Shown piece by piece: positions 33,346-48,109 of a stretch of DNA of 64,000 nt; the stretch's first letter is position 1; each line of letters starts with the position of its first letter. The position numbers and the translations under genes are program-made. A model generated the notes under the pieces. The model was given only the letters and a program-made list of their open reading frames with translations, searched no databases and was not told the origin of the DNA. This DNA is from Hetaerina americana (Eukaryota; Arthropoda; Insecta; Odonata; Calopterygidae): NCBI GenBank assembly GCA_022747635.1, contig JAKTNV010000067.1, forward strand, positions 362,001-426,000, given 5' to 3'.

Positions 33346-36239
33346 AGGAATAATTGAAGTTTATGATCTCCTCGTGGGTGTATATTATTAAATGGGTAAT
33401 CTACCGGTTAAGGGAGGTAGATGGAAGCAACTACCAAATAAATATTCCGCTTCTCCTAATAAAACACAACCACACATCCTACGCTACATAAACGCTATTC
33501 GCTATGAGATGCTAGTGCCCACTTGTGTTTATATGAGCCAACTAAATACATCCGCCCACATGTGCCACCAAACTATTCCATGATTAAATCGGAGCAAAAA
33601 CCATCCGCGGACATGGCTTGGGTTTTCCACGCCGGAAGCACTCGCGGAGGGCCATGCATCAAACACTTCTCGCCTCCGTCGTATACGCTGGACGTGCACG
33701 TTGAACGGATCCCATCGGATAGAATCCCTTATTCCTGCTTTTACGATGGCAAAACTGTTTGTCAGCCTCGCTCCCTCTTTCATGCCCGCAGCCTCCGTTA
33801 GGACAGCAGAGGAAATTCGGAGCTTCATTTTTCTGCCGCTGCACGAGACCGATTCGCTCCATTAAAAACCAACACGGCGGGCAATCGCATCGCGAAGAAA
33901 CATCGATATCCAGGGAAATGATGCAACCTGCCGTTAGAAAGCAGGGCGCCCCGCCTGCTGGGCGCTCTAGCCGGGTTTCCATTTCGGATGGGGTAGTTCC
34001 AGGACGGAGCTGCCTCCAGCCCTAACCTATGACCTTTCCTAACGGCGTTAAACGACTGAAGGCATGAACCGAAGAACGTGTGTGTGTGCTCTCGAAGCCA
34101 TCATTCAACGAAAAGAATGCGGTCATCCCTGCACACCAACGCGAGCCTCACGCGACCCTGTTTCTGCTGGAAATGACGGATCGATAATCCACTGTTCTTG
34201 AAGTACCCGAGAGCTCAAGTCGAAGGATCAAAAAGATGGCCACAAATAATGAAGCGGAAATAAATGCAAGAAGAACTCTTTTGAGGAGTGGGATATTTTT
34301 CTCTTTAAAAGGACAAAGGAACCGCTGACATTTACATCCCAGATGGCTTGACGAAAAATATTAAGTTATTCGTATCATTTGACCTCCACTCTGGCAACGC
34401 CAAAGGTGGTAGAGAATAACAAGGGATATAAAAGTGCATCGTCAGCGTTTAATTTTCTCTTTTGTGCTTCATTTTCTTATTTTGCACCACGTTCGAAGTT
34501 ATGGAAAAAACCGGACGCAGGTCTTCACAGCTCTTTCGTTCAAAAACTTTTGCTTAAGGTTGGTGAATGATGCATTTTTTTCATCATAGAGTCCCGGGTG
34601 AACGAATGAGAAATACGGCTCCAATTAGGAGATATGTTCCCATCTTAAATGTTGCTCAGGACTGACATTTAACCTTTTATCTGAGGAGAGAGAATTGCAG
34701 CGAAAGACAAGTTTGTCCCGCCACGTAGACGGCCACGCAATTCTAAATAAATAGCGAACCGAGGGTAAAGAGAGAAGGCTCGTTTCTAAAACTGTTTCAC
34801 GGGGAATGCTGGGGAGTGGGGCAAAGGGAAAACGAGAGGAAGGAGACCGCTAAAAGGGAAGAGAGGCGGGAAAGGGATTTCGATGGAGCACGGCGAGAGG
34901 GGGGGTGCAGGTGATGGCGAGCGTGTCGTGAAATCATTAAGACCGTACCCAGCCGCCGCACCGCTGTGCACCGGGGATAAAACCTACGCCCTACGGACCT
35001 CATCCGGTCGGGGGGATAAAATGCTATCCTCCCTCACTTACAACAAAACAGATCAATTTCACTTTTCCGGCATAAACACTGGTTCTCGGGCTCCACTTAA
35101 CCCAGCACGGACCTTTACTATTTCATGCTAATATACTTACTTCATATACAGCTACGGATAGCTAGACGCAAATTTTACGGAGGACGGGGGAAAGAATTCG
35201 TCGAGTCTTGTAATAAGCGACCTCGATTGCGCGGCCAGTTTGATAAATATCGATCGAAGAGATCCGGCCAAATAATTACGTCGCTTTCAAATGTGTTCCC
35301 GGGAAGTGTGTCATTGGCTGAGTGATCCCAGCAGACAGCGTGTTCTTAAAGTTGTTTCCAAGTATTAAAACTGCACCCCTCGTGAGTATATTCCGACGAA
35401 CGTCATTCTAAATTCCTTTACTGGCGTCGAAAAATCGTATCGAATAGGGTCCGCCCAAAGTGCATAAGGCTGCTTACATGAGGTATTACATGAGGTTCTA
35501 GCGTTCGATTCAAACCCAAAGCACATTTATGTCAATGAATCACTCGGGGAGACATTACAGTTTTTTCACACATTTAAATAGAACATGAATTAAGATTATC
35601 GGGAAACCCGAATTATGTAATAGGCTTTTGAAACAGGCACATATTAACATTTAGTACTAACTCCCAATAAACGGCTAACAGATATCAGAGGAGAAAAGAA
35701 ATGGTAATTGAGAGTAAAATTAATCATTTTAATCATCCAAATGGCTAATTTGTCCGTAAGCCACCGGCGCACATTAATTTTTCTGGTTTTAATTATGTAC
35801 TGATATTTAAAATTTACTTAAAAGTCATAAAAAATTGCATCAAACTATTTTTTAAGCAAATTTCAGTAAGATGAGCCATTCGCATTCAGTAAGATTTTCG
35901 CATTCTGCATTCCTTTCTTGGGCATTAATGCTCTCTATTCAGCTTGGTAAATAAACAGCAATCTTGTGGATAAGTAAATACATACGTACATCTTACTACT
36001 CGCAGTTTGAATACCGTCCAGTTCACATTGAGTTAACTAGAAAAGACACATAAAAGGTTCCAACAATATATTTTTTAATTAAAGATTAGAATTAGGTTGA
36101 ATTGTCGACTCGTTTCACAAAACGAGCAGTTCACATCAACTTGAGCAGAATTTATATTAGCAATAACCTTAACAACCTCATGTATTGAGGATTTTCAATC
36201 GCAGCACCAAGGAGGAAAAAAATTTACCAAGAAAATTAA
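33346..36239. other. Non-coding sequence
   Basis: AT-rich with short CpG-containing patches (33600-34060, 34790-35040). A TATA-like string (ggatataaaagtg) sits at about 34422, but no gene-like frame follows. No repeat family recognised. Confidence 0.5.
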
Positions 36240-36260
36240 AGTAGTAGTAGTAGTAGTAGT
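36240..36260 (+). repeat. (AGT)7 microsatellite
   Basis: Seven perfect AGT units in AT-rich sequence. Confidence 0.9.
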
Positions 36261-36589
36261 TTTGAGGGGAGGCGACCGACAGCTGAGGTCATGAGAAAGG
36301 GTTAAACTTGAATACGAAAGAAACTTTTGCCATTCATATTGAAATCGACGGCGAAGAGAGTGAGACAAAAAGAATGTTTGAATAAATTCCAGAGTTAAGG
36401 AAAGAATCGGCTGGCAGCTGTTCCGGGGTTAAATTCACGGCGGTAACGTTTGCGCGGCAACCGGATGTGCTACCAGGGCGCATCGCACGCATACAGACTT
36501 CCCCATCCGGCGAAGAGATTGAAAATACAGAAATGAATAAGAAAGAGAGATGGAAAGCGAGTCTTTGGAAGTGAACCCACTCACTCACG

Positions 36590-37860
36590 GGGAGCGGACC
36601 ACGCCGCGAAATTAGGCAGTCGCAGCGGTGAATGTGAAACACGAGAGGCGGGGGGCGAGGAGGGGCGGAAGTGGGAAAGGAGAGATGCCCCCGCCGTCGT
36701 AATTCTGAAAGTGGCGGCGAGACCGCAGTCGCGGGGGGGGGGGGGCGGGGGGAGGACGCGCCGCCCCCAGGTGGGGCACCACGTCCCGCCGCCCCCGCCA
36801 CCGCCAGCTAAGAGAAAGAGACGTGGCGAGCGAGAAGAGCCTCAAATAACACGCGAGCGAGGTAAGATGGAGTGCAGTCATACGGGGCGAGTTTGGAGGA
36901 GAAAACTTTTGAAAAGGTGCGCGGGGGGGAGCGGGTGGAAGTGAAGTTTTTCCCCAAGGGTGGGAAAGTGGGAGGTGGGATAAGTGCGGGACAGCTATCT
37001 CCCCCACGGCCCGCCATAAGAATGAGGGTGGAGATGTCGTGGGGTGGGGTTGGGAGGGGGGTTTGGGGGGAGGTTGCGGGGTTGGCCGGGTGGCAAAAAA
37101 GAGGTGAGAGCGGAACGAATGAGGCAGCGTGAGATGAGTTGTAGTTCCGTCGAGGGAGGTTGGCTCGTTGAGGAAGGGAGGAGAGGGTGGAAACCTCGCG
37201 GTGATGGAGAACAGGTGAGGGCGGGAGGAGGCGAGGGATGGGGGAGGAAGTGAGTGAGAAACGGAGGGGAACGAGTGAAGTGGTGTAAGCAGAGAGGGAG
37301 GGAGAAGTGGGCAGGGTTGAGAAGGCACGGGAGTGACTGAGTGGCCTTGCAGGCGAGGCGAGTTACGACGCGGGCGGGCTGAAGCCGAGGAGAGCAGGTT
37401 CAAATGGAGTGGGAGAACAAGGGGTGAAAAGGAGCGAGTGAACCCTTGGTAAGAGGGGGTGGGGGGTGGTGTTTACGACGATCTCCCCTTCCCCACCCTG
37501 TGCACACACGCTAGAGCACAATCCTGGCGAGGGGACTGTTGCGCTCCCTCCAACTCCTTGGCTAGGGTACCCCTGGTTCCGAGGTTTCGATTTTGCCGGA
37601 CAATGGGGCAGGGTGGGGTCCTCGACGATCCGTCCACGAGGTCGATGAAACAATGGCCCTAGATGGATGCTCTCGGCCCGAAATTTTGTGCAGAAGGGGT
37701 TTGTTTCGCTGGCTACCTTCCGTTTGCCGTCGGGGGTGTGCAGTGGTGCGGTCGGAAACTGCGTGCTCGCTGTTCCCTGGCACGACGATGACCACGGGCC
37801 CAGGGTCATCGAGAAAACGAGTCCTCATCCAAAATGACCGCCGCTCTCCGATTACCTCGG
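36590..37860. other. GC-rich block, mostly polypurine on the plus strand
   Basis: Plus-strand purine-rich from about 36640 to 37460, including a G13 run (36733-36745), many GGGGT/GGGAG runs and dense CG near 36720-36860. From 37460 to 37860 the composition is balanced with CpG and the frames look less repetitive, but no domain can be seen. A consensus-like splice donor (gcgag then gtaag, about 36855-36864) lies in the CpG-rich part, which would fit a 5' exon of a gene continuing beyond the block; this is inference. Confidence 0.35.
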
Positions 37861-38595
37861 AGATAATAGGTCACAACAATTATGACGTCGCCATGTGTTA
37901 TCAAGTTTTACACCAATGCATGTCCACGCCCACCGCCCGCAGTCAGCATGAAGAATATGTATTAAATCACGGATCAAAATAAAATCATTCACGTTGGATG
38001 TAAATAATCCATGCATTAAATTCTCTAATGATACACCCACAGTCGAGGATAGACTTGTCACCTCCTGAATTTTCAATTCGAAAACAAAAGAAAAATCTTT
38101 CGAATACTTATATTTTAGCATCATTCAGATATTCATGAGCGTGTGGGAGCGTTCGTGTGATACGTTTAGGGAAATGGACCGCAGAACCAATCGCTGTAAG
38201 TAATCGTTTTGCGTCGCACGATTCGATGTATGCGGCTGGATTGAAATAAAATTGACTTCACATCAACGACTTACGAGTCCAAACCATGATGACCCAACAC
38301 ACCCTGCCACTTACCTTCGGGGTAACTTTCACGGTAAAAATGAGACGCGCGTGTGATCATGTGTGTGGAAATGTATATAATTAATTTTATGCATAGAAGC
38401 ACATTAATGCATGAATTGTTTCTGCCCTAACGCGCATTGTTAAAACACTCCCTCGCCGAGGTTTGCGGGATATTATATAAGTGTAAATATTCCCATTTCC
38501 TCTATTCTCTCTTGACTTTTAGGAAGACGTTTGAAGCAGCAGACAAAAGAGAATATAATTATAAAGAAATGGCGTTGAGGAGAAAAGAAGCCTTT
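37861..38595. other. AT-rich non-coding sequence
   Basis: Nothing recognised. Confidence 0.5.
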
Positions 38596-38662
38596 CCAGG
38601 TAGTCCGGTCAGTGGCCAGTTTTATGTCCCGCGGTCGAGAGTTCGAATCCCGCCTCAATTTC
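38596..38662 (+). other. tRNA-like fragment (possible SINE head)
   Basis: A-box-like ggtagtccggtcagtggcc, then gcggtcgagagttcgaatcc with a near-canonical B-box at 38641-38651. The string gcggtcgagagttcgaatcc is typical of tRNA-derived SINEs and tRNA pseudogenes. There is no acceptor stem and no relationship to the three-copy SINE. Confidence 0.35.
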
Positions 38663-41600
38663 GCAGATATTATCCTGCTGATATCATTGTTACCGATTTA
38701 TTTTTAGTGAGCTAATTTGCTGGTCCTCGGATCACGTGACCGGACCGATGAGTACAAAGAGAAAGAACAAAAAGGCAGGGGAGTGGGGACAGAAAAACCG
38801 ACGAAATAGAAACGGATGGAGCAAGGGACTGGCCCTCCCCCTCCTCGCCCCTTCAAATTCATCTCATACCTTTGTGTTGTAGTGTTCGAACGGGTCACTC
38901 AGTTTCAAGGAAAGGAGGGTGGCTTCCTCCTCTTGTTGCCGGAGTCGATGTACATTGGCGAACTCCTTGAGGAAGACAAGGCTTTTGCAACCAGAGAGAA
39001 AGTATTCTCCTAGATGTTTTGCGAGACTACGATTTTATCAATTTTTTAAGGTAACAGCTATGTTTGATTTTCAAGTTCAGAAAAATAGCTTTTTTTGATG
39101 AACAATTTGTCACAACCGTAACATTCCCATTCACCACTCGAGACAAAGTATACTGCCCGCCATTGACTCATATAACTATGTTCTACTATGTACTACTCTC
39201 TCGTCACCTTCCTTTCACCATGTTACTTTTGAATGAGAATTTTGTATGCCTATTCGGATGGGATACAACATTCGCTGAGACGTGAATGCGAGATATAAAC
39301 AGACGGTGGCAGAAGAGGATTCAAGGAGATTGCAATCGAATTAAATGCGTTCCTACGAAAGAATGATAAACATAAAATTAGTAGATTGATTCATTTTTTT
39401 ACAAAAACGAAGCTTAAGAAAGATCTGAACAGTAAACACTAAAAGGAGACTCGATTAATCCATCGGATTTTTTCTGAGGTGAGATAAATTACTGAAGACA
39501 GTTGCGGAAAGCAAAATGAAAACTTTAGAAGAGGAACTTCACAAAAAGAATATTAATTATAAGATAATACATATGTAAATCAAATACACATGAAATAATG
39601 GCATGTTAATTAGATTATAAACAGCTGAATAGATTAATACAAAAATACAATCAAGGTTAGCGAACTATTGTGACCACATATGTTGTCTACTACCTAAATA
39701 TAACACCGTAAGCCAAGTCTTGATATTGGCAATAAATCCTCTCATAATATTCATATGAAATCACTAAATCAAGTACTGCGTGGAGGGCATTTTGGTTGTA
39801 GCTCATTTCCCAGATAGAACCGTGGACACAGCGTTACTTAGCGCCAACCATGTACCAACGCTGAAAATAGTACCGACACTGTTCCCTAAATTCACCTCTC
39901 CTGTTTGCGCTTTTATTATGATGCGTGATGACGCAAATGACACGAGCCGTTGATCGCGTTCCGCGATAGCTACCATGGCACGCGCAATATATATTTTCCG
40001 CCCTAAGGGAACTGATTTGATCGCAATCATCAAAACGTTCTGACTGTGAATTATTAACTTCTCTAAAATTTTTAAACTTTCAAGGAGGTGCGAATAGGAC
40101 CAGCAGTAAAGGGCTCCCAATCCCGTTTCAGGTAATGAATTATTCACCGACAGCCAATTGTTTTATTCTTATTTTCATATGTGGTCCCATTAAATATGGC
40201 CTGACTTGACCAACGACCTTTAACCACCGCGCGACGCGATCAAACTTTCAAATGGAGAAGGGCACCCTAGAGGGACACCCTAGCCTCCAACCGTTTTTCT
40301 AATCACTCTGCCAGAAGTTCGAGAGGAAAACTGGAACGAAGAGGGGGGTCGCGTCGCAAGGGGCCACCGCAGCCCAAGGGGCCGATGCTTCTTCAGAATG
40401 ACGCGCGACGACTTCAAAAAAGACGAGCCCGGATTCATGACTGCTAAGATGAACAAAGAAGGTCCAGCATCAAGGATCTCATTTTCTCAGGCTGGCAATT
40501 CGTGACGGCATCCGCTTGAACGCATCGCATTTAAAACGCGCGAGGTGCGCCAGTATCACCCTCTACGGACACAAAGGCCCGCGCGGACGTCCGTGCGGCT
40601 TCGCGGCTATTTTCTTACTTTATCTGGGAGAGAGATTCCATGGCCCTCGTCCTCCTCAACTTCATTAAGCCTCCTGAGCTCTTAAGCTGGAGAATTTCTC
40701 CAATGCGTGTACCCGCCGATCCCTTCATGAGGAGAACACATTGGGAGAACATGTTACTTCCCCCTTCTCCCCCCCCACCCACCCACAACAGAAACACGGG
40801 CGTCATTGTGCGGGTGGTCGATCAATGTGATGAAAAAGTAAAATAAAAAGGAATGTTAATTCGCACCAGTCAGGCCACATTAGGATATGCTCCAAGCAAT
40901 TGGGACCCAAGGGATATGATTACTTCTTCAGATATGACATGTGGCTAATGCGTAGAGATATATTTTAGGTTTAGAACGGGTAGTGCAAGAAAGATTAAAA
41001 AATTATTTTCGTCATTTGGATTATTTAAAATTTCTATTAACATCTAACGCCCAACCAGAAGACGCAGGAGTAAGAATCTTAGGGCCACCTTCCTATGGTA
41101 GACGAGACACAGTGATCAATTGGAGAAAATCGACTTGAGACCTGAGACGGTATAAGGGCACATTTTTCCCGCGCTCAATCCGATATCACAAACGGTTGGG
41201 CACCCAAAGTACGACGAATCGTATTTCCTGAATGCCATTAATAATCAGTCAACAAGACCTCTGATGGATGGTGACTTGACACCACCTGCTATGCATCTAT
41301 GTGGCGAAATGCAACTCGAGACGCAGATGTATTTGTATATAAGATTCCACGAAGATCGATTGATTTGACAAGTTTTTTTTACAAAATTAAGGTAGAAATT
41401 GCAAGATAATTGAAGAAATAAGGATGGGAAAGCAAGTCAGACGAAGACTTTTTGAGAAATACATAACCTTCAGGAAGCATAGTAGTTCTCATACAACGCA
41501 GAGCATATCCAAGACTTCAACATCATAGCGGCCATCCGGATGATATGATAAAAGTACGAGTACATCGTAGCGTCAATTGAGGAATATACTCGATTTTCCC

Positions 41601-42750
41601 TGTCTAAATATGTGTCACAGCAGAACAAGTTATATGTACACATTGGATACATTCGGTAGAGGTACACTACTGTCAACTATCTTTTCATTTTATGAGATCT
41701 TCACAAAGAAATCCTATGCGCCACGAATGGACATTAATGACGACCACTGGATTTCCTTGGGTTACAATTCTGAGGTAAAAATGTTTGAAATGAAATATTT
41801 TCAATGAATTTTCCTATTTTTCAAATCGAAAGATGATCGAAAAATTTTAAAGAAAAAATATATATAATGAGACAAGATTGAAAGGATTGAGCCTTGGAAA
41901 TTACCAAGGGGATGCAATTCTGGGTATGGTGAAAACTAAACAGAATTTAATTGAAAAATCTTGAAAACTAGAGAATCCTGAAAAAAAACTCCTCTCCAGC
42001 GAGAGTTTCCTATTAATATACAAGGAGGATTGCGGAATGTTCGGGAAATGATGATTAGGAAACTGGTATTCGGTCAACTGTGTTTTGGCAACAACAATTT
42101 CTGGCGTTATTACTAGAGGAAGTGTACTCGGGAATTCTGATGTGAAGCGCCACCGTACTCATGCAAAACGCATTGAGCACATGCACCGAGCCGAATTGGA
42201 CGCAAGTCAATGAACACCAGTCCTGCCGTTTAGAATCATATTAAGACGAACTGGCCATCAACTTACGAAGATTATTTAGCATTCAATGACACTGTAATAT
42301 ATCCCTCGACAGTTGAAGACTCCTGAAGGCAAACTAAAACGATACATTATTATTTCTTAATATATCATATCAATTTATAGTACAAATATACTAAGTTAAC
42401 TAAGTCATGAGTTATAGTTACTGATTCTCATACTGCTTAATAACGCGAGAGAAAACAACACGTAGGTGTGAATGCTTTAAGACAGATATCCCAACATTGG
42501 GGAGAGATATTTTTTACATTTTTCCGTCAAACGACGTTCAAAAAAGCATGAGAAACGATTTATTTCAGTGGTTATGCTACGCACTGGAACATTTAACGGT
42601 TAGTTCTTCGACAAGTCCCCATATCGAGAAGAGCATCAAACCGCGCGCGCGCACACAGTTCCGATCAAAATTTCAAGTTTTTCACTCGACGGCAATTCCA
42701 ACTTTCTTCGCTTCCTCCCCTTTCGAAGTTTATTTCCAAAAAGAGTTTTA
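38663..42750. other. Non-coding sequence
   Basis: Four kilobases of mainly AT-rich DNA with a CpG-moderate patch at 40200-40620. No gene, transposon or tandem repeat recognised. A short self-complementary string (ccctagaggg) lies at about 40266. Confidence 0.5.
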
Positions 42751-43130
42751 ATATCCACCGCGCCTCTGCCGCCGCTTGATTCCCCGCGGGCGTATTTTGG
42801 AAGGAGCACAAGTTTACGCGCGGACGTAGTCCTTCGGAATGGACTCGGAGCCAGGGGGAGCCCTAGGGATTCATCTCCAGCGGAATGGCCCGAAGCCGGC
42901 GATGGGCCCTACTCCCATCCCCATGGGCCCCTTTCTCTGGCCTCTCCTCTCCCATGGGCACTAATGAGTCTGTCTCCACGGAGCTTACGCATTAACACTT
43001 GCAGAAGCTTCGTTGCCCCGGAGAAAGGCACACCGTGTGATGTCTTTATGTGTATTTTGCACTATTCCGGCTTCGTTGCGTACTGCTTCATGAGGAGGGA
43101 ATTACACTTTTAGGCGAGCGCTCCCCCGCT
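42751..43130. other. Short GC-rich, CpG-containing segment of mixed composition
   Basis: Unlike the other blocks, this one is not purine/pyrimidine skewed. No frame of note. It could be a compact regulatory element. Confidence 0.3.
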
Positions 43131-44410
43131 ACGAAAGAGTGACTATTGACATAAAAGTTTAATCCGTGACACATCTCACGAATAACCAATTCTTTTATTC
43201 ACGCTCCGGAATCTAAAACCGATATTAGGTTTACATGATTGCCGAATTCCGCGGTGAGTTTTCCTCCGAACAAATCAAGCATCAGGGTTTCCAATTATTT
43301 GGCGTTAAGCGGGATATTTCTTAAATAGTTGGATATTTCCTACCACTTGCAGATTCTTCAGCATGCGTGAAATGCATCGCACATTAAAAAAATGCGGATA
43401 CAGATCTATGTAGGAATCTTTCTTAGGATAAGGATTGCAATTTTTAGCAAAATGGAAGACAATATTTCTATTCTAACTCAACCAAACGAAAACCGAAAGG
43501 GGACATCCGCTGCTGAAATAAAAATTAAGGAAACATCAATTAAGGAATAAACAAGGTTTACTTAAAAATATATAAAAGTGATGACAAAATATTTAAATGC
43601 TAATCATCATATTTTTCGATAAAATTATTATTATTTCTTATCTCTAAATGGTAAATAGCCTAGGCAACGTGCAAATTCCCGCAAAATATCATAGCGTCAT
43701 GGCAGCAGTTTTTCTTCTCATAATCAGCAGTCTACCGGGTTAGGGTAGATTTTCAATGAACCAAGGCACTACACTCTACAGAACATTTAGGGCTTAAATA
43801 ATATAGCGGTTCTTGAAAACCCCATTCTAAATATTACGATAACTTGTAATTTAGCCAAGCATATTCTCCTACCTCCCATTTTACCGTCCAAAATACCTAA
43901 TATTTTCCTTTCTCCGCATTGCTTTTCCTAACATTCCCCATCTATTACATTTTTCAGCTGCTCAATGCCACTTAATCTCCTGAATCCACGCCTCCTGGAT
44001 TCTTCAAATTTCTCCCGACAACCTTCTCTCATTCCCTACCATGCATACAAATTCTCCGTTTCTTTTTCTTTCTGATTAAACAATAGCAAACCTATACACT
44101 ATGAGTAAAAAGCATGTAATAATTATAGCAATAGTAAATAATATAGGCAATGTGCCATGGACGAGACAGCAACTTAGCATAATAAGACAGCGTAATAGCA
44201 CCAAGCACCAACAATGGCACATAAACAGGCAGTGTGGCGGTTTGCCCGTCGAATTCATATGCCTCATTGGTCAGAGGTATTCCAATCGGGTGCTTTGATA
44301 TATTTATCGACGGGGACGAAGTAACACATGCACCATGGGCTAGAACTAGGAAGCATGCAGCATGAGATATAACCATCGACTCCTGATTTGTTTTCGCTTC
44401 AGCTTCCCTT
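43131..44410. other. AT-rich non-coding sequence
   Basis: Nothing recognised. Confidence 0.5.
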
Positions 44411-45420
44411 CAGAGACACAATGTGTCCCACAGCGGCGAAAATTACAGGGTGCAAAAAAAAGCAATTTCTGTCGTCATCCCCTTTCTTGTACGCTGCGAT
44501 CGAATTTCAGCCGGAGTGCCCGCGGATAATCCACTTAAGTCTTTCACTCGCACAAATTTCCGACGCGTAAAAATAAATTATTTCCCATCTCCCCCCACCA
44601 TCTCTCCCTCCCCGAAAGTTCGCTCTCTACATTTTTCCGCCGAGATCGAATTTCGGGCGGGAGGAGGTCTGGTGCAAGTAATAATATCCCAGCGGCCTTC
44701 CGAGCGAGAGAGATGGGATACTCTCTCGGAGGAGCGCATGCGCGCCGTGAATTATGAGAGCGAGGGATGCCTTCGTCGGGAAAGAGGAGGATTAAAAGAG
44801 TCGGGCCGGGAGTGGACGGGAGCGCGGGCGGGAGCGGGCGGGAGGAAGCGGTGTGTATCCCACCAGAGAGAGAATTTGGGCGGGCGGTGGCGAATGAGGG
44901 GCGGCGGGGCAGGGATGGTCGGAAGTAAAGTCTGGAGTAGAAGCGACGGGGAAGGAGAAGAAGAAATGTGTTTGGAGTCGGACGCGGAAGACCATTATCT
45001 GAAGCGCACACGCACGCACGGGCTAACGGACACACGCACGGACACGCGGAGGCCCCCTAGGAGACTGAAATAAAAGGCCGGAACCGGAAATTACGCTCAG
45101 AGCCAGTCTTTCGGGGCGAGGGGTTGAGGGGGAAAGTGGTGGTGGCGGAGGGTGGGTCGACCGAAAAATATGTGAACGTGGGTGATGGAATGAGGATTCG
45201 GGGGGGGTGTTAAATCGAGGGGTGGGGTGGGTGGACGGGGGATGTTTCCTAACGGAGCAAGAGTGAGAGACATAAATCGGAAAGATGGGGAGAGAGGGGG
45301 GTGGGCATTAGAACGAAAGGCGATCTGCGGCGGGGGAGTGAGTGGACCGACCGGCTCAATGATGGACGCTAAATGTGATTGGTCGTCGCTGCATTAGAGT
45401 GGCCAAGAGTGGTCCTCTGG
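44411..45420. other. GC-rich block, purine-rich on the plus strand
   Basis: CpG-rich, with purine-rich runs at 44650-45000 and 45110-45350. A 216-codon plus-strand frame (44423-45073) has an Arg/Gly/Glu-rich second half and an unremarkable first half, mirrored by a 163-codon Pro/Ser/Arg-rich minus frame. No domain is visible, so it is not called as a gene, but it is the least repetitive of the long frames in the GC-rich blocks. Confidence 0.35.
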
Positions 45421-48038
45421 AGGGTTAACAGCTCTGGCTGAGTCGGTGACCTAACCACACTGGAAAATAATATCTAGAGAGTCCTATGTACTAGGGGGAT
45501 GAAATGACGTCTATTCAATTACATTGATTAATCAGCAGATTTCAATAAAAATTGCTTATGAATCCGTATATGAATCATTACATGCATTAAACTTTTAACA
45601 ACCTCTAAATTGAACTACAAAGTAATTTTACTGATGCATATGGACTGGTAGGAAGCAAGATCATCCTCATAGAATCAACAAGCCGTTGCAATTTTCCATA
45701 GGATGTAGGCATTTAATGAATATATGCTTCTTATTAGCAGAACGCGGTCCATGCGACGACGGAAATCAGGATGAGGAGTATTAACTCCACGCAAACTGAC
45801 GTTAGAAAACATCTGGATTAATAATAAATTATTTGATTGCATGCGGAATAATCAGCATTGATCTGAAAGTAGCGGCAAACATTTTATTCTTAAGTCAGAT
45901 TTCGATCAAAGCTAAAATAAAACACAGGGAGAAGATTTAAAAGTGTTGCCCTTCGAAATTATATGCAAACGAAAATTGCCAACAATGCCAACGGAGATCG
46001 AAATTTCGAATCAGCATGAGGATAAAACATCGTAAGTTGCGCAACGGAAATATATTTTAACATCCGACACTATCTTGGATATCGCTCAAAGAGGAGAATC
46101 ATTGTGCTCAGACTAGGGAGAACATTTTCAGCTCTTGATTTTTTTTCTATCATCAATCCATACCATCCCATCGAGAAAATACAGCATCTAAGACATTTTA
46201 CGCGCAAGATGACTTCACGTGTGACAAAATTGAGTGAAATTGATTGTAGCGTGTAACCATCAATAAGTTATTCTGGCGCATAAAATATTCTCAGCATTGG
46301 ATAGCACTATATGCAACAATTCAAATAAATATTTACAAAGGGCATGAACCAATCAGATACTTGATAAGCGCCCAATATCTCACTACTAATTTCATTTTCG
46401 GGATGAGATCAGTGATTACCTTCAAGGAAGAATCATTAAATGGCAGAGCGACAATAATGTACCCTTTTTTTTAGAGGAGAAAACGTGTGAAAAAAGGAAA
46501 GCCATTTTTAGAGCCAATTAAGTGTAAAGGCACGTTCAATGTCAATTCAATCCGCTTTTTATATTTTATCTGAAATCCCTAAGATTTATCATTCAGCAAA
46601 TATCATTTATCAATGGAAAACTTGTACACACACTGTATGATACTCTATTGACGGATTAACTACAACTAGGATTTGCAGTTAAATGGAATGGAAACGATTT
46701 TGGTTTTTGATAATTAAGATAAAATATATTGAATAGAATAATGATATGGCAAATACTCGAGGAATATTGCTAACTGAATTAGATTAATCACAATATTTTC
46801 TCGAGTAAAATTATTATATTTTCCATCTATAAGTAAAACTTGAATGGTCCTTAAAAGTCCGGTTACATTCCAAATATCAAAACGGCTGGTATGTTTACTC
46901 AAATTCTCTGAGCAGATTAATAAAACCCTAATATTAGAATTTAAATATTTAGAGAGTAAAGAGAATCAAGCTTAGAGCCATAGCTGCGTGGCTGTGAACA
47001 TCCGTTCTTTACTGGTAAATATCCCGCTGCGTATCTTGTGAGTTGGCTTCTAATGTCTCGGAGGGAGCAAAGATGGCGTTTGGTCACGATCAGGGCCTAC
47101 TAAGTATTTGGAGAACATCACAACTCTAACGTTGCTGACGTCATATAATATCCATAGTTCAGGTATGTCCTGTATTCCTTGGGAATATTTCTGAATTACA
47201 TTTGAGCTCATTCAGTAATTTCTAATGACCCTTAAGTTATTTTACTATCTTTCAAAATCACTAAAAACTTCAAAAGAGTATGCGTTCCTTCGTGTACATA
47301 GAAGTATTAACTGAATAAAAGAATTAGTGTGAAAGGAAGTGGAATTTATATAGTAAAAAACGCATATGCTTGAAGTTCCAATCCTTAACGACTAAAACTT
47401 GGGATGAATCGCTTCACATAATGTTTTAAAAGGTTAGACGAAAATACCAAACCCGATGAAAAAAAAGCATGGAGGTGTCAAGATATTATTATAAAATAAA
47501 TCAATTTAATTTTGTGGAACCCTAAATGAGTTTTTGTCGGCGAATTCCGATTGCTAGCCGCGGTGATGGCAGAAAATATCACTCCCAATTCTCGGTTGTT
47601 TTCTCACTCTTTGAGGAGGGAGGAAACCTCTTCATCGACTTTGCTCATTTAAAAGACGTCACTGCCCGTGGTGAAGAGCACAAAGAAACTTAACCTTTAA
47701 TCTTCGCCTTTTCAATTTAAAAAAATGCCCTATTTGGTGGATCCTTCCTTCCTCCCGCATTGATCCAGCCCAACTTCGGCAGCTCGGAAAATAAACAGGC
47801 AAGGAAGAAAATAAATAGAGGTCTCGAAATGACCAAAAAAACAATTCTTACATCCGTTCGTCCCCATTTGAGGGTGTTTAGGAGAGCGTCAGCCCTTCCC
47901 CTTTTCGTGCGATTCTGTGAACCCGTGGGCGCGCATTCGTGTGGACTTTGAGCGTGCTCGGATGTGCTCGCATGTACGTGGTTTGGAGACCACTTCCGGT
48001 TCGTTCTAATTGATTAATCCATTATAACTGGCTCAACA
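45421..48038. other. AT-rich non-coding sequence
   Basis: Nothing recognised. Frames are short and lack features. Confidence 0.55.
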
Positions 48039-48063
48039 GGGAGGGAGGGAGGGAGGGAGGGAG
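48039..48063 (+). repeat. (GGGA)6 microsatellite
   Basis: Six tandem GGGA units; could form a G-quadruplex. Confidence 0.9.
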
Positions 48064-48087
48064 CAGATGGGGACCCTCAAGCGAAAT

Positions 48088-48102
48088 CGGAGGTGGCGCT
48101 CG
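48088..48102 (+). promoter_or_regulatory. CTCF-like motif candidate
   Basis: The string cggaggtggcgctcg contains AGGTGGCGC, the core recognised by insect CTCF. It sits 25 bases from the (GGGA)n. Single-motif evidence only. Confidence 0.2.
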
Positions 48103-48109
48103 AGTTCTT

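Noticed and set aside
36612..37403. A 263-codon minus-strand frame
   Set aside because: Pro/Ser/His low complexity that follows the purine-rich plus strand; no start context or domain.
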